From the NCBI RefSeq assembly GCF_018860805.1, contig NZ_JAHKQR010000011.1, forward strand, positions 719,647 to 783,646: 64,000 nt of DNA. The letters run 5' to 3'. Shown here piece after piece: positions 37,577 through 47,769 of this stretch. The notes under the pieces were generated by a model. The model was given only the letters and a program-made list of their open reading frames with translations. It did not search any database and was not told the origin of the DNA. Both the position numbers and the translations under genes were made by a program. Positions within the stretch are counted from its first letter, which is position 1, and each line of letters starts with the position of its first letter. The stretch is from Aestuariibacter sp. A3R04. Its GTDB lineage: Bacteria > Pseudomonadota > Gammaproteobacteria > Enterobacterales > Alteromonadaceae.

Positions 37577-38815
37577 TTAGTTTGACAGTCGGTTTTTAGC
37601 TTCAATCCACTGACTCATGTATTGGGTGGATCGCAGCGTGTGGTGCCATAGCAATCCTTGCATAAACAGGTCAGCTCGCCATTGGTCAAGGTTACTCAGT
37701 GCCGCTTCGAGTGCGTCGTGAAGTTGACTTGCATTTTTATCATTGTCAAATTGTGACGCTAGCACTTCCTCGCCGTGCTTTTTTGCTGCTAACCAGACTG
37801 CTTCATTGGTGTACAAGTCGACTGCGCTATTAACGAAGTCTCTGTCCGAGTCTACAACGCTCCCCGGCCAATTTGCTTCATCTGTGATACCCTCTGCGCC
37901 AATGCGTGTGGTGACCGAAGGCGTATCGCATTGCATGGCAAGCACCAACTTGCCTTTTATCCCCGCACCGAACCGAAGTGGTGCGAGCATTACCCGATGG
38001 CTGGCAACGGTGTTTGCGGCGTTTTCGGTCCATCCATGTACTCGAAAGCCTGTTTTGGGATTATCCATCGCCATGGCCTTTTTAGGGGGATAAGCGCCGT
38101 AAATGTTAAGGGTGGTATGGGAGAGCTTTTTCCTGATTGACGGCCACAAACGTTGCAGTTCGATTACTGCGTCCCAATTGGGGGCATGGCGAAAGTTTCC
38201 AATAAATACAAAATCGCGTTTATGTGTAAAGTCTGGTAATGATATTGGCTCGCTACCCAAAAATAGTGGCAGGAGGCACAACTGTTTAGACGGAACCTGA
38301 TAAACCTCTTGCAGGAGCGTCAATTCCACGGAAGAAATGACCAGCGTGAGATCACTGCGCAAGATAGCGGCAACTTCCCGATGAGCCTTGTCAGAATTGA
38401 CTGGACAGTTAAGGCAAATTGCTTTGCCTGCCTTCACACTTTCCATTCTACTCGCCCGTAAACTGTGGAGATCTTCCGTATTTAACACTCTTAAAGCGCC
38501 AGGACATTGCTGCCGCACTCTGGCGCTAAATTGCTCTTCTGTCATAAACCGGTCGAAAATAACAACGTCAGGGGATAGTGCGTGAATTCTTCTGTCGAAG
38601 GTATCACAATTCAGTGTGATTGGTTCGAAACTAAACAACGGATGTTCAACGGTATCAACATACGGCGAATCGTTGCAGGCACTCATGAATATGACGCGCC
38701 ATTGACGTGCCAAAAAGCTGGAAATTATCCCCATCATGTTTTGACCTGCCGCAGAAGAATTAGATTCCGGCCATACGCTGCCTATAATCACCACTTCACG
38801 AATTGCTTCAGACAT
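37577..38815 (-). CDS. Glycosyltransferase, GT-B fold
   Basis: 412 residues from the ATG at 38815. Rossmann-like N-terminus VVIIGSVWPESNSSAAGQNMMG, a middle LVISSVELTLLQEVY, and a nucleotide-sugar-binding half with DFVFIGNFRHAPNWDAV, VHGWTENAANTVASHRVMLAPLRFGAGIKGKLVLAM (read as pieces) and a SVVDSDRDFV acidic region. The RFGAGIKGK pattern is that of GT4-like transferases. It probably acts in surface polysaccharide or protein glycosylation, but there is no glycan cluster around it. The frame opens 20 codons further upstream with a TTG; MSEAIREVVI is the natural start of the fold, although the ribosome site is weak. Confidence 0.8.
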   Translation of the reverse strand: MSEAIREVVIIGSVWPESNSSAAGQNMMGIISSFLARQWRVIFMSACNDSPYVDTVEHPLFSFEPITLNCDTFDRRIHALSPDVVIFDRFMTEEQFSARVRQQCPGALRVLNTEDLHSLRASRMESVKAGKAICLNCPVNSDKAHREVAAILRSDLTLVISSVELTLLQEVYQVPSKQLCLLPLFLGSEPISLPDFTHKRDFVFIGNFRHAPNWDAVIELQRLWPSIRKKLSHTTLNIYGAYPPKKAMAMDNPKTGFRVHGWTENAANTVASHRVMLAPLRFGAGIKGKLVLAMQCDTPSVTTRIGAEGITDEANWPGSVVDSDRDFVNSAVDLYTNEAVWLAAKKHGEEVLASQFDNDKNASQLHDALEAALSNLDQWRADLFMQGLLWHHTLRSTQYMSQWIEAKNRLSN

Positions 38816-39189
38816 TAAACCGCATTTCTCAAATAAGTTCTCAGGAGGACACATAGTAACAAATTCATAAGACAATCGCTTTTGTGAATAAGTCTTGTTT
38901 TTACGTATGTTTTTTTATTCTTTTGTGTACAGACAGCTTAGGGATAAGTGCCATTTTCTGATATTCTTTTACACTAGATGTTGCCATTGCAGGGTACAGA
39001 CAATTACAGATCCGCATAAAAGTAATATTCGGTTGGCAGGAGTTGTGTTAATAGCCTATATAGTTAGAAGACATAAAGCGGAATAGCGTCAGCCCTATGG
39101 CAAATAATCATTGTGAATATAGCCATTTAATACAATGTGAAACAGCGTAGACAACGTTCTTATCAGCGTGAGTGGTGGAGTAAGAAGTA
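38816..39189 (+). promoter_or_regulatory. Intergenic region with probable HDOD-gene promoter
   Basis: 374 bp without a convincing gene. TTGGCA (39033-39038), 18 bp and TATATA (39057-39062) make a reasonable sigma-70 promoter for the HDOD gene, with a leader of about 120 nt. A 17-codon open frame (39097-39150) lies in that leader but lacks a ribosome site. The left half is AT-rich with nothing else visible. Confidence 0.4.
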
Positions 39190-40035
39190 ATGAATGTACA
39201 TGACATTGCAGACAAAGCCAGTGACATATTTGTTTTACCCGATGCCGTCATTCGTTTAAAAGAGTGTATGGATGACAGTGCCGCCAGTATTGACGATATC
39301 GCAGAAATAATCGCATTTGACCCAGGGCTGACTTCCCAAATGCTGAAAGTTGCCAATAGCGCGCTATATCGCTTTCCAAATAAAATTGAGACCATTAGCA
39401 AAGCCCTGCAGGTTATCGGTACCCGTTCAGCCTATGACTTAGCCCTCGCGTACGGAATTACTCACGCTTTTAGTGAGGTCGATTCAAAAATTATAGATTT
39501 GGACAAGTTCTGGGAACAAAGTGTCAGCTGTGCGTTACTTGCAAAGTACTTTGCTGAATCCCTGCGTATTCGGGAGCCTGAGCGTCTGTTTGTTTGTGGT
39601 TTGCTTCACAACGTCGGTGAGCTTGTTGTGGTGTCGTTACTGCCCCACGATGCCAAGCGATGTATGGCATTTAATACCAGGGTTAGTCCAGCAGAGTTAC
39701 AGCAGGCCATACTGGGATTTACCTATGCAGAGCTCTCTGCTGCACTAGTAAAAAGATGGGGGATCCCCGATGCCATCATCCGGCCGGTATCGTTGATACA
39801 CGATACTGATAGTGGTGTTGAAGATGAAGATATCAGAATACTGCAGTTGTCCTATGTATTGGCTTTAGATAATGTGAACCCGGAAGTGTATCCGAGTTAC
39901 AACAACCTTTCCCCGGCCCTCCATGAGTGTTTGGCGCTGAACCGAGAAGACCTCGAAGATGCTCTGGACATTACCAATCTGCAATGCATTAGTGTTATGT
40001 CGTTATTTAACCCCAACGCATTCATGCTCTATTAA
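39190..40035 (+). CDS. HDOD domain protein
   Basis: 281 residues. The HDOD signature is seen as LPDAVIRLKECMDDSAASIDDIAEII, DPGLTSQMLKVANSALY, and the later FVCGLLHNVGELVV with the HN pair in place of the catalytic HD. The domain is a non-hydrolytic relative of HD phosphohydrolases, common in two-component, motility and c-di-GMP networks. Here it stands alone, without receiver or EAL domain, so it would be a small cytoplasmic signalling partner. GGAGTAAGAAGTA precedes the ATG. Neighbours give no hint of its target. Confidence 0.9.
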   Translation: MNVHDIADKASDIFVLPDAVIRLKECMDDSAASIDDIAEIIAFDPGLTSQMLKVANSALYRFPNKIETISKALQVIGTRSAYDLALAYGITHAFSEVDSKIIDLDKFWEQSVSCALLAKYFAESLRIREPERLFVCGLLHNVGELVVVSLLPHDAKRCMAFNTRVSPAELQQAILGFTYAELSAALVKRWGIPDAIIRPVSLIHDTDSGVEDEDIRILQLSYVLALDNVNPEVYPSYNNLSPALHECLALNREDLEDALDITNLQCISVMSLFNPNAFMLY

Positions 40036-40080
40036 AACGCCCTTTTGCCGTTTTCAACTGCTCGGCAAAAAAGCAGTGAT

Positions 40081-40896
40081 TTAATCGAAAACCGCGACGG
40101 TTTGCCGGCTTATGGCAACGACGTCATTGTGACGATTCCAGATGGTGGCTTCGGTGTGTCCATAACCACCGGCTGCCTGACGGGTATTTACCTGATAAGC
40201 AAACCAGTCTTCTCCACTAACAGGGTGATGAGGATGGATGAACTCCAGGTTCCAGCTTACAGTACTGGCAGGTGCAGGCCACCTAAGCATTTGCAGCAAG
40301 GTGGGAGGCCAAGCATCTATCATGGCAATCAGGTGAGCGTCTGTCATTTCAACGGGTGCCTTTTTGTAGCGCATAAATCCGTGGTAACAACTGGTGCTCT
40401 TGTTCGTGAACGGCAGGCTTCCCTCTGCAATAGACAAGTCGAAGTGTTGGAAAAACTTTGGTGTTACCTTGGGAATTTGAGGGATGTATTTAGCTTTCAA
40501 AGGCCACTGCATGCCATGGGTGTCCGTGTTATCCACTCGTACTTTCGATTTTCTCGCCATGCCAAAACAAGCCTGGCTGAATACACAAACATGATCATTT
40601 TGCATAATTTGCGCAGTGTAATGTGAAACACTTTTCCCTGTTCTCAAGCAACAAACTACAATGGTGAACGGTTGGTCTGCTTGAAGCGGACCAATAAAGT
40701 TAGTGGTGAAAGAACGAAGTTTCCGTTCGTCGGTGACCTTGGTCGCGATTGCCTGATAAGCCATGGCCGCGGAAATTCCACCAAACGCGGTGCGCCCCTG
40801 AGTCCAATCTTTGGGAATGACTAACGCGTCACTTTGCCATGTCGTTTCACTAATTGCAGACATTTCTGGCGATCTAAGAAGTTCATCTACATGCAT
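40081..40896 (-). CDS. TesB-like acyl-CoA thioesterase family protein
   Basis: 271 residues with a double hot-dog pattern: an N-terminal half GRTAFGGISAAMAYQAIATKV, RSFTTNFIGPLQADQPF, and a C-terminal half STVSWNLEFIHPHHPVSGEDWFAYQVN ending AISRQTVAVF. This corresponds to the TesB/4HBT_3 family, which cleaves medium- to long-chain acyl-CoA. The catalytic Asp/Gln/Thr set was not assigned with confidence. The start is ATG 40896; the open frame upstream for 52 codons lacks family character and reaches toward the divergent hydrolase gene. Co-regulation with that hydrolase is possible. Confidence 0.8.
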   Translation of the reverse strand: MHVDELLRSPEMSAISETTWQSDALVIPKDWTQGRTAFGGISAAMAYQAIATKVTDERKLRSFTTNFIGPLQADQPFTIVVCCLRTGKSVSHYTAQIMQNDHVCVFSQACFGMARKSKVRVDNTDTHGMQWPLKAKYIPQIPKVTPKFFQHFDLSIAEGSLPFTNKSTSCYHGFMRYKKAPVEMTDAHLIAMIDAWPPTLLQMLRWPAPASTVSWNLEFIHPHHPVSGEDWFAYQVNTRQAAGGYGHTEATIWNRHNDVVAISRQTVAVFD

Positions 40897-41054
40897 AACT
40901 GTTCTGGTCGGATGAGTTTTGGTGTATGCTATCAGAGTTTTTGGCAAGAGCCAATTTGTAACCACCGTGTTACCGGTTTTTTTGATAAAACGCCAGGCGA
41001 ATCCTAAAGCCGTGCTGAGTATTTGAAGATCACACTCGATGAGATGAAGCAATT

Positions 41055-41852
41055 ATGCCCATAGTTCATTTTGCCCACGCCAACGGTTTCCCCGCGCAAA
41101 GCTATGCGGCACTGTTTGATGCTTTGCCTAAAACGTGGACCGTATTGGCGAAACCTAAGTTTGGACATCATCCTAATTACACCGTTGCGGGAAATTGGAC
41201 GCAGCAGGTAGAAGAACTAGCACATTTTTTAGCTGACCAGGTCAACAATGAACCGGTTTGGCTTGTAGGGCACTCGTTTGGGGCTGTGTTGTCATTTATG
41301 ATGGCTTGTCGTTATCCTCATCGAGTACTTGGTCTGATTATGCTCGACCCGCCCATTGTGTATGGTTTCAGTCGCCACGTTGTAAAGCTGGCGAAGTTGT
41401 TCGGAATGATGGACAAGATTACACCGTCTAAACTCGCTAAAATTCGCCGCACCTGTTGGTCAAAACACGACAATGTGGAAGCGTATTTCGCTGTTAAACC
41501 ATTGTTTAAAAATATGGATAAACGGTGTATACGCGATTACATTAAAAGTGCGACTTCGATTGAGGGGGATGACAGAAAGCTTACCTTTAAACGAGACATA
41601 GAGGCCGATATTTTCAGACACTTTCCCCACAACCTGCATACCTTTAAGGGGCGCTTGCATTGTCCAGCACTACTTGTACAGGCTAAGCAATCTTCGGTGA
41701 CTAAGGAAGCCGATTTGCGCAAATTCCTCAGGGACAATTCGATTACACGAACGTTCTTTGATGGTGGGCATATGTTTCCACTGGAACAACCTGAGCGTGT
41801 AGCGGATGTGATTTCCGCAACGCTCAGGACCTGGGAGCAGAGCTATCGCTGA
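41055..41852 (+). CDS. Alpha/beta hydrolase fold protein
   Basis: 265 residues. The nucleophile elbow is [10 protein letters not shown], the oxyanion region [12 protein letters not shown] lies near residue 7, and the catalytic His is in [15 protein letters not shown] close to the C-terminus. HANGFPA is characteristic of a subset of esterase/lipase-like hydrolases. The substrate is unknown; acyl esters are likely. It is divergent from the thioesterase gene with about 160 bp between starts and overlaps the end of glgC by 10 bp, tail to tail. Confidence 0.85.
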   Translation: MPIVHFAHANGFPAQSYAALFDALPKTWTVLAKPKFGHHPNYTVAGNWTQQVEELAHFLADQVNNEPVWLVGHSFGAVLSFMMACRYPHRVLGLIMLDPPIVYGFSRHVVKLAKLFGMMDKITPSKLAKIRRTCWSKHDNVEAYFAVKPLFKNMDKRCIRDYIKSATSIEGDDRKLTFKRDIEADIFRHFPHNLHTFKGRLHCPALLVQAKQSSVTKEADLRKFLRDNSITRTFFDGGHMFPLEQPERVADVISATLRTWEQSYR

Positions 41853-43114
41853 CGGAAACCTACTGGCATACCCAGCATTTCACGTGTAACTAACACTACG
41901 CCCTTTTCCGATACTCGGAATCCACGGGCGCGATCTTCATCGTGGTTGTAGCCGATGACTGTACCTTCCGGAACAACACAACCGCGGTCAATGACGACCT
42001 TTTTAAGTTTACAGTGACGCATTATTTCCACGTCCGGTAATATCACCGCCTCTTCAATGGTGCTGTATGAGTGCAGTCGTACGTTGGAAAAGCACAAGCT
42101 TCGTCGCAGAGTTGAGCCAGAAATAATACAACCGCCAGACACCACGGAATTAATCGCTTCACCTCTTCGACCATCTTCGTCCCAAACGAATTTAGCGGGT
42201 GGAAGTTGTTCCTGGTAGGTCCAAATTGGCCACTTTCTGTCATAAAGGTTAAGCTGAGGGACAGGTGCTACCATTTCCATATTGGCTTCCCAGAAAGAGT
42301 CAATAGTACCTACGTCCCGCCAGTACGCTTCTTCGTCACCGGAATTTTCGAATGGGTAAGCAAAAACATCGTGGTCTTCAATAATTGAAGGGATAATATC
42401 TTTACCAAAATCACGTTGAGACCCCGTTGTTTTTGCATCCCTTTGAAGTTGTTCAAACAAAAATTCAGTATCGAAAATATAATTACCCATAGAAGCCAGG
42501 CAGCGGGAATCATCTCCGGGCTGTGGTGTGGGGTTTAGAGGTTTTTCTTCAAAGCCCAGTATGCGCATATCTTTGTCTACCGACATCACGCCAAATGCGC
42601 CAGCGGCTTCTTCAATTGGCACAGACATACACGACACTGTCATTCTGGCTCCACTTTCAACATGCCGAGCAAGCATAGGGCCATAGTCCATACGATAAAT
42701 ATGGTCACCGGACAAAATCATCACGTATTTGGGTAATTCGTCCCGGATGATGTCAATATTTTGAAATACCGCATCAGCGGTACCTTCGTACCAGGAATCG
42801 GAAAAGCGCTGAGACGCGGGTAGGATCTCTACCGATTCTGCCAGTTCTTTTTTAAAGTGCCCCCAGCCCCTGACAAGGTGCCTGATTAACGAGTGAGATT
42901 TGTATTGTGTGACAACACCGATACGTCGAATGCCCGAATTAACACAATTAGACAGAGGAAAATCGATGATGCGGAATTTACCACCAAAATATAAGGCTGG
43001 CTTCGCCCGCCAGGTAGTCAGTTCATGCAGTCTGGACCCTTTTCCTCCGGCCAGGATAAGCGCGTAGGTATCACGGGTAAGATTACTGATATAGCGTGAA
43101 CTGTTATCAGCCAT
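41843..43114 (-). CDS. glgC: Glucose-1-phosphate adenylyltransferase
   Basis: 423 residues, the usual length. The N-terminal loop [11 protein letters not shown] binds ATP and the regulator; [13 protein letters not shown] contains the catalytic aspartate; FEEKPLNP is the glucose-1-phosphate-binding block; and the C-terminal left-handed beta-helix carries [20 protein letters not shown]. It makes ADP-glucose for glycogen. Unusually there is no glgA, glgB, glgP or glgX next to it, so the gene is separate from any glycogen operon. Enzymes of this group are usually activated by fructose-1,6-bisphosphate. Confidence 0.95.
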   Translation of the reverse strand: MADNSSRYISNLTRDTYALILAGGKGSRLHELTTWRAKPALYFGGKFRIIDFPLSNCVNSGIRRIGVVTQYKSHSLIRHLVRGWGHFKKELAESVEILPASQRFSDSWYEGTADAVFQNIDIIRDELPKYVMILSGDHIYRMDYGPMLARHVESGARMTVSCMSVPIEEAAGAFGVMSVDKDMRILGFEEKPLNPTPQPGDDSRCLASMGNYIFDTEFLFEQLQRDAKTTGSQRDFGKDIIPSIIEDHDVFAYPFENSGDEEAYWRDVGTIDSFWEANMEMVAPVPQLNLYDRKWPIWTYQEQLPPAKFVWDEDGRRGEAINSVVSGGCIISGSTLRRSLCFSNVRLHSYSTIEEAVILPDVEIMRHCKLKKVVIDRGCVVPEGTVIGYNHDEDRARGFRVSEKGVVLVTREMLGMPVGFRQR

Positions 43115-43251
43115 GTTATTTCTCCATGTGAAAGCACGATACCACTGTGCCTGAGATGTAAAAAATTTCTTAAACCATTTAGACTTACGGATCTGAAATG
43201 ATAATTACCATCTTACACAAGATTATTCGTAAAACCAGATAAGGATAACGA

Positions 43252-44235
43252 ATGCAAAAAAATAATGATCGCACCGCTGTCATTTTTGACCACGATGGCG
43301 GCATAGATGATTTACTTTCCTTGGTATTGTTACTGAGCATGGATCATGTTGACGTTTTAGGCGTCACTATTACTCCCGCAGATTGCTATCCCGACGACGC
43401 ATTATTAAGCACGTTGAAAATACTGTCATTAACGGGAAACCAGAGTATTCCCGTTGCCGTTGGTAACAAAGTAGGACCAAATCCATTTCCACCAGATTGG
43501 CGGGCGCAACCGCGAGTGTGTCATAGTATGCCTGCGATGCTGCGTGTCGAGGAAACACGGGGCAATGTCAGTGCGTTGCCTGCAGATGAGTGGATGGTTC
43601 ATTTTCTGAAGCAGTCTGCCGTTTCAGTAACCGTGTTGATGACAGGTCCCTGTACCAACCTGGCTCATGCACTGGATGCTTGCCCATCTATTGCTGAGAA
43701 AATTGACAGGGTTGTCTGGATGGGGGGGGCAGTAGACGTGAAGGGCAATGTGGCCATGCACGACCACGACGGTACTGCAGAGTGGAACGCATATTGGGAT
43801 CCGTTGGCCACACATCAACTTATTAGCAGCGGTGTTAGTGTGCTTATGGTGCCCTTGGACGCTACAAATGCACTGCCTGTGAACAGGGCATTTTTGACAC
43901 AGTTAGCGAAGGTTGGCACAGAGGTTTCTGATTTAGCTGGACAGTTTTGGGCCGCCACCGTGACAGCCATTCCCGCCTATGAATTCACGTATTTTTTATG
44001 GGATATTCTCGCCACGGCGGTGATGGGTCTTCCCTCATCGGCGATTACTGTAACATCGGGCTCTATTGCTGTCAGTGTTCAAACGCCCAATGCAGGTGAG
44101 ACTTATCGCGCTGCGAATGGAGAAGGAAACACAGTTCAGTGGGTCAGTAGCGTTGATGCGGATCTGGTACGAAACTACGTAATCTCTCAATTTTCACGAC
44201 CGTTTAGTGCATTTACTGCTGAAAATGTAAGTTAA
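43252..44235 (+). CDS. Inosine/uridine-preferring nucleoside hydrolase family protein
   Basis: 327 residues. The calcium-binding cluster DHDGGIDD (residues 13-20) opens the protein, as in all nucleoside hydrolases; VLMTGPCTNLAHAL and VVWMGGAVDVKGN are the substrate and second calcium regions, and EWNAYWDPLA carries the ribose-binding Asn and Asp. It lacks a signal peptide, so it works in the cytoplasm on nucleosides. A purine-salvage or catabolic role would fit the rest of the window. The ATG follows AAGGATAACGA. An SRPBCC gene follows 37 bp downstream and may share its transcript. Confidence 0.9.
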   Translation: MQKNNDRTAVIFDHDGGIDDLLSLVLLLSMDHVDVLGVTITPADCYPDDALLSTLKILSLTGNQSIPVAVGNKVGPNPFPPDWRAQPRVCHSMPAMLRVEETRGNVSALPADEWMVHFLKQSAVSVTVLMTGPCTNLAHALDACPSIAEKIDRVVWMGGAVDVKGNVAMHDHDGTAEWNAYWDPLATHQLISSGVSVLMVPLDATNALPVNRAFLTQLAKVGTEVSDLAGQFWAATVTAIPAYEFTYFLWDILATAVMGLPSSAITVTSGSIAVSVQTPNAGETYRAANGEGNTVQWVSSVDADLVRNYVISQFSRPFSAFTAENVS

Positions 44236-44272
44236 TTGTTTTATATTTGTTGTTAAATTTGGAGGGTTAAGC

Positions 44273-44806
44273 ATGGTTTGGTTAAAGCGTTCAATTATAT
44301 TCCTTACAATCCTGATTGTAGGGTTGCTGGCTATCGGCCTGGTTTTGCCCTCTGATTATCACGTGGAACGGCAAGTGGTCATTCAGGCGAAACCCGGGGA
44401 CATTTATCCCAGCGTGGTAGATTTAAAAGCCTGGCCTAAATGGGGCGTGTGGTTTAAAAGGGATCCAAACATGCAGGTTACTTATTCCGGTCCCGATAGA
44501 GCTATTGGAATGGCATCTTCGTGGGTGAGTGAAACGCAGGGCAGTGGTGAGATGGAGATCACGGATTTAAAATACAATCGAAAAGTAACGTACCGTCTCT
44601 ATTTTCCCGATTTCGACATGAGTTCAACCGGTGAGGTTACCCTAGAGGACGTAGAAGAAGGCACGCTGGTGACTTGGTCGGACGCAGGTGATATGGGTTT
44701 AAACCCCGTAAACCGCTATATGGCTTTGATGATCGATGGCATGATTGGGCCCGATTTTGAAATGGGGTTAGAAAATTTGAAGACGGTAGTGGAAAACCAG
44801 CAATAG
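44273..44806 (+). CDS. Membrane-anchored SRPBCC (START-like) protein
   Basis: 177 residues. A hydrophobic N-terminal segment (about 7-27; IIFLTILIVGLLAIGLVL) anchors it. The rest is the START/SRPBCC fold: YHVERQVVIQAKPGDIYPSVVDLKAWPKWG, MEITDLKYNRKVTYRL and GTLVTWSDAGDMGLNPVNRYMAL. These proteins bind hydrophobic ligands in a cavity, with no defined reaction. GGAGGG precedes the ATG closely. It may be co-transcribed with the nucleoside hydrolase. Confidence 0.85.
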   Translation: MVWLKRSIIFLTILIVGLLAIGLVLPSDYHVERQVVIQAKPGDIYPSVVDLKAWPKWGVWFKRDPNMQVTYSGPDRAIGMASSWVSETQGSGEMEITDLKYNRKVTYRLYFPDFDMSSTGEVTLEDVEEGTLVTWSDAGDMGLNPVNRYMALMIDGMIGPDFEMGLENLKTVVENQQ

Positions 44807-44836
44807 CAACACGTATCCGGGGTATGAACACTATTT

Positions 44837-44863
44837 TTTAAAAGGGGAAAATCCATTTCCCCT
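44837..44863 (-). terminator. Rho-independent terminator of the liu operon
   Basis: Read on the minus strand, AGGGGAAA pairs with TTTCCCCT around TGGAT, followed by TTTAAAAAA. It lies about 20 bp beyond the liuE stop. The reverse orientation has no uridine run, so it acts on the minus strand. Confidence 0.7.
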
Positions 44864-44882
44864 GACGTTATTCAGCACAGCG

Positions 44883-45803
44883 TCAGCGGGTTTCATTTGC
44901 TTTTACAGATAGTGCCAGGGCCACTTTTGACGATGGCTTTTTGCCAATGACACCGCAAATATATTGACTTGCCTTAAGCAGCGCATGCATATTTACCTGA
45001 GTTTCAATTCCCATTCCATCAAGCATATATAACACGTCCTCGGTGGCTACATTTCCACTTGCACCTTTTGCATAAGGACAGCCGCCTAAACCAGCAACGG
45101 CACTGTCGATAACAGTAATGCCGCGCTGTAGGGCAACCAAAAGGTTTGCTAAAGCCTGGCCGTAGGTATCGTGAAAGTGCGCCGCCAGCTTATGAGCCGG
45201 CGATGATGTCAATACGGCGTCGAGCATGTTTGACGTTTTTACCGGTGAGCCCGTACCAATCGTATCTCCAAGAGAGACTTCATAACAGCCCATGCCAAGT
45301 AACGCATCAGTCACATCTGCCACTGCTCGGGGTGATATTTCACCTTCGTATGGACAACCCAATACACATGAAACATAACCCCTCACTGGTATGTTGGCGT
45401 CGATGGCCCGAGTAATTACAGGTTCAAAACGCTTCAGACTGTCAGCAATACTACAATTTATGTTTTTTTGTGAGAATGATTCCGATGCTGCGCCGAAAAC
45501 GGCCACTTCATCAGCACCTGAAGCCAAGGCATTTTCCAGTCCTCGTACATTCGGCGTCAGCACTGAGTACCTAACGCCTTCTTCACGGCGGATCCTAGAC
45601 AAGACAGCATCTGAGTCAGCCATTTGAGGCACCCATTTGGGCGACACAAAACTGCCAGCTTCAATGCGACTTAATCCAGTTGCACTTAGCAGTTCGATGA
45701 AATGTACTTTTTGTTCTGTCGTCACAGTTGCGGATTCATTCTGCAAGCCGTCTCTGGGGCCCATTTCAACCAGCGTCACCGTCTTGGGATAACAATTATT
45801 CAT
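44883..45803 (-). CDS. liuE: Hydroxymethylglutaryl-CoA lyase
   Basis: 306 residues. The N-terminal [13 protein letters not shown] loop binds the divalent metal and the signature [19 protein letters not shown] holds the catalytic cysteine; [13 protein letters not shown] supplies metal-binding histidines. It cleaves HMG-CoA to acetyl-CoA and acetoacetate, the last step of leucine degradation. It overlaps the liuD stop by 8 bp and is the final gene of the operon, with a terminator after it. Confidence 0.95.
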   Translation of the reverse strand: MNNCYPKTVTLVEMGPRDGLQNESATVTTEQKVHFIELLSATGLSRIEAGSFVSPKWVPQMADSDAVLSRIRREEGVRYSVLTPNVRGLENALASGADEVAVFGAASESFSQKNINCSIADSLKRFEPVITRAIDANIPVRGYVSCVLGCPYEGEISPRAVADVTDALLGMGCYEVSLGDTIGTGSPVKTSNMLDAVLTSSPAHKLAAHFHDTYGQALANLLVALQRGITVIDSAVAGLGGCPYAKGASGNVATEDVLYMLDGMGIETQVNMHALLKASQYICGVIGKKPSSKVALALSVKANETR

Positions 45804-47769
45804 CTGCTTTAAATACCAGTAAATGTTGTTCCCCGGTTACCATATCGCCGGGGGCGCAATAGAGGGTTTCAACCGTGCCAGCAACGGGCGCGACAATGTT
45901 GTGTTCCATTTTCATCGCTTCCATAACTACCAAGACAGTTCCGGGCAGTACGTGATCACCTTGCTTTACCGGACAAGCCACAATAGTACCGTTCATGGGA
46001 GCGCGAAAATCGCCTTCGTCGCAACTCGTATCCTCTTCGTTTACGCTCTGTATGAGAGGTGTGAAAGCGACCATGGTTTCATCGCTGAACAGGAGCCACT
46101 CGGAGGCACGATCAAACAGAGTAAATCGTTGTGTGTGCCCATCGACGACAGTATGCAAAGTATTCCCACGGCGATTATAAACAAGGTGGCAAGCCGTATT
46201 GCCTGTTTCAACAAACCAGTTGGAGACGCCAGTGTTCGGGTAAGTCACCTTGGATTCAATATACTGTCCGGCCACCGTCATGGAAACGCTTTGTTGTTTG
46301 CAGGTGTTCATGCGCCAATAAGGGTTTTGTGTCCATGGTGACATATTGTGCTTGTTATCACGTGCGAGGGTTGATACTGCCATGACAGCAAGGTAAGCAG
46401 GGGGCAGGTGAGAGGCCGGTTTTAAATCGTCTTGGTACGTTTCAATAAATGTTGTTGATAGTGCTGCATTGACAAAAGCCGGGTGTGTCGCGAGCCGGTG
46501 AAGATAATCTGTGTTAGTGGTAACACCGCCGATGCGATAGGCCCGCAATGCACTGGCCAGCCGCTGTAACGCAGCCGTGCGATTGTCATCCCATACGATG
46601 AGTTTGGCTATCATTGGATCATAGTAAACTGAAACCTCGTCACCTTCCGCGACGCCTGTGTCTATTCGCACATGGGCTGACGTGTTGGGCATTTCCAGCA
46701 ATGACAACGTGCCAGTAGCGGGCAGGAAGTCATTGTCTGCATCCTCGGCATAAATTCTGGCTTCAAAGGCATGGCCTTGGAGCGTCAGTTCATGTTGTTG
46801 TTTGGGCAGGGGAAACCCTTGTGCAACGATAATTTGCCAGGCAACCAAATCTTCGCCGGTTATCATTTCTGTAACCGGGTGCTCTACCTGTAAACGGGTA
46901 TTCATTTCCATAAAGTAGAATTGGCCATCTTCGTCTAACAGAAACTCAACGGTCCCTGCGCCAACGTAATTAATGGCCTGGGCGGCGCGCAAGGCTGCGT
47001 CGCCCATTCTTTTGCGCAGGGCCTCAGACATATTTGGTGCTGGCGCTTCTTCAATGATTTTTTGATGGCGACGCTGAACTGAGCAATCGCGCTCAAAGAG
47101 ATAGACGCCTTGGCCTAGGCTATCGCAAAACACCTGAAATTCGATATGCCTTGGTCGGGTAAGGTATTTTTCGACCAGCATAGTATCGTCACCAAAACCA
47201 GCTTTGGCTTCCCGTTTTGCCGCTGCCAGTGCCTGATTGAAATCGTCGCCGTTGTGCACTTGGCGCATGCCTTTCCCTCCACCACCCGCGGCCGCTTTCA
47301 GCAGTACCGGATACCCCATGTCTTCTGCAGCCTGCCGGAGTGTGTCTTCGTTCTGATCGTCACCGTGGTAGCCGGGTACCAGTGGCACGCCCGCTTTCTC
47401 CATAATGGTTTTGGCGGCAGATTTCGACCCCATTGCCTCGATGGCTGATGGGGAGGGGCCGATAAAAATGACATTGCTGTCTTTACAGGCCTTAGCAAAA
47501 TGGGCATTTTCCGATAAAAAACCGTAGCCTGGATGAATGGCATCGGCGTTTGTTCTCTTTGCGGCCTCGAGTATTTTATGGCCACACAAATAGCTCTCTT
47601 TAGCGGGGGCTTCGCCGATATAAACGGCTTCGTCTGCCAGTTTAACGTGAAGCGCCTGGCGGTCTGCTTCTGAATACACGGCGACGGTCTGTATACCAAG
47701 GGCCCTAGCCGTGCGTATAACACGGCATGCGATTTCGCCTCGATTTGCAATCACAACCTTTTTAATCAT
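45796..47769 (-). CDS. liuD: Methylcrotonyl-CoA carboxylase biotin-containing alpha subunit
   Basis: 657 residues. Biotin carboxylase domain first ([62 protein letters not shown]), then a linker, and a C-terminal biotinyl domain with [15 protein letters not shown], whose AMKM lysine carries biotin. Acetyl- or propionyl-CoA carboxylases look alike, but the position between liuC and liuE fixes the substrate as 3-methylcrotonyl-CoA. The frame is open 29 codons upstream, but ATG 47769 follows GGAGAGGACA. It overlaps liuC by 8 bp. Confidence 0.94.
   Translation of the reverse strand: MIKKVVIANRGEIACRVIRTARALGIQTVAVYSEADRQALHVKLADEAVYIGEAPAKESYLCGHKILEAAKRTNADAIHPGYGFLSENAHFAKACKDSNVIFIGPSPSAIEAMGSKSAAKTIMEKAGVPLVPGYHGDDQNEDTLRQAAEDMGYPVLLKAAAGGGGKGMRQVHNGDDFNQALAAAKREAKAGFGDDTMLVEKYLTRPRHIEFQVFCDSLGQGVYLFERDCSVQRRHQKIIEEAPAPNMSEALRKRMGDAALRAAQAINYVGAGTVEFLLDEDGQFYFMEMNTRLQVEHPVTEMITGEDLVAWQIIVAQGFPLPKQQHELTLQGHAFEARIYAEDADNDFLPATGTLSLLEMPNTSAHVRIDTGVAEGDEVSVYYDPMIAKLIVWDDNRTAALQRLASALRAYRIGGVTTNTDYLHRLATHPAFVNAALSTTFIETYQDDLKPASHLPPAYLAVMAVSTLARDNKHNMSPWTQNPYWRMNTCKQQSVSMTVAGQYIESKVTYPNTGVSNWFVETGNTACHLVYNRRGNTLHTVVDGHTQRFTLFDRASEWLLFSDETMVAFTPLIQSVNEEDTSCDEGDFRAPMNGTIVACPVKQGDHVLPGTVLVVMEAMKMEHNIVAPVAGTVETLYCAPGDMVTGEQHLLVFKADE

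Noticed and set aside
39097-39150. 17-codon open frame in the HDOD leader (MANNHCEYSHLIQCETA)
   Set aside because: No ribosome site, no run of one amino acid and no attenuator hairpin behind it.
40043-40070. TTTTGCCG/CGGCAAAA inverted repeat between the convergent HDOD and thioesterase genes
   Set aside because: The hairpin is weak and neither strand has a uridine run after it, so a terminator cannot be claimed.
40045-40626. 193-codon plus-strand open frame
   Set aside because: It is antisense to the thioesterase gene at 40081-40896, shows no family features and lacks a ribosome site; the minus-strand protein has conserved hot-dog blocks.
45823-46341. 172-codon plus-strand open frame
   Set aside because: Antisense to liuD; no recognisable motif.
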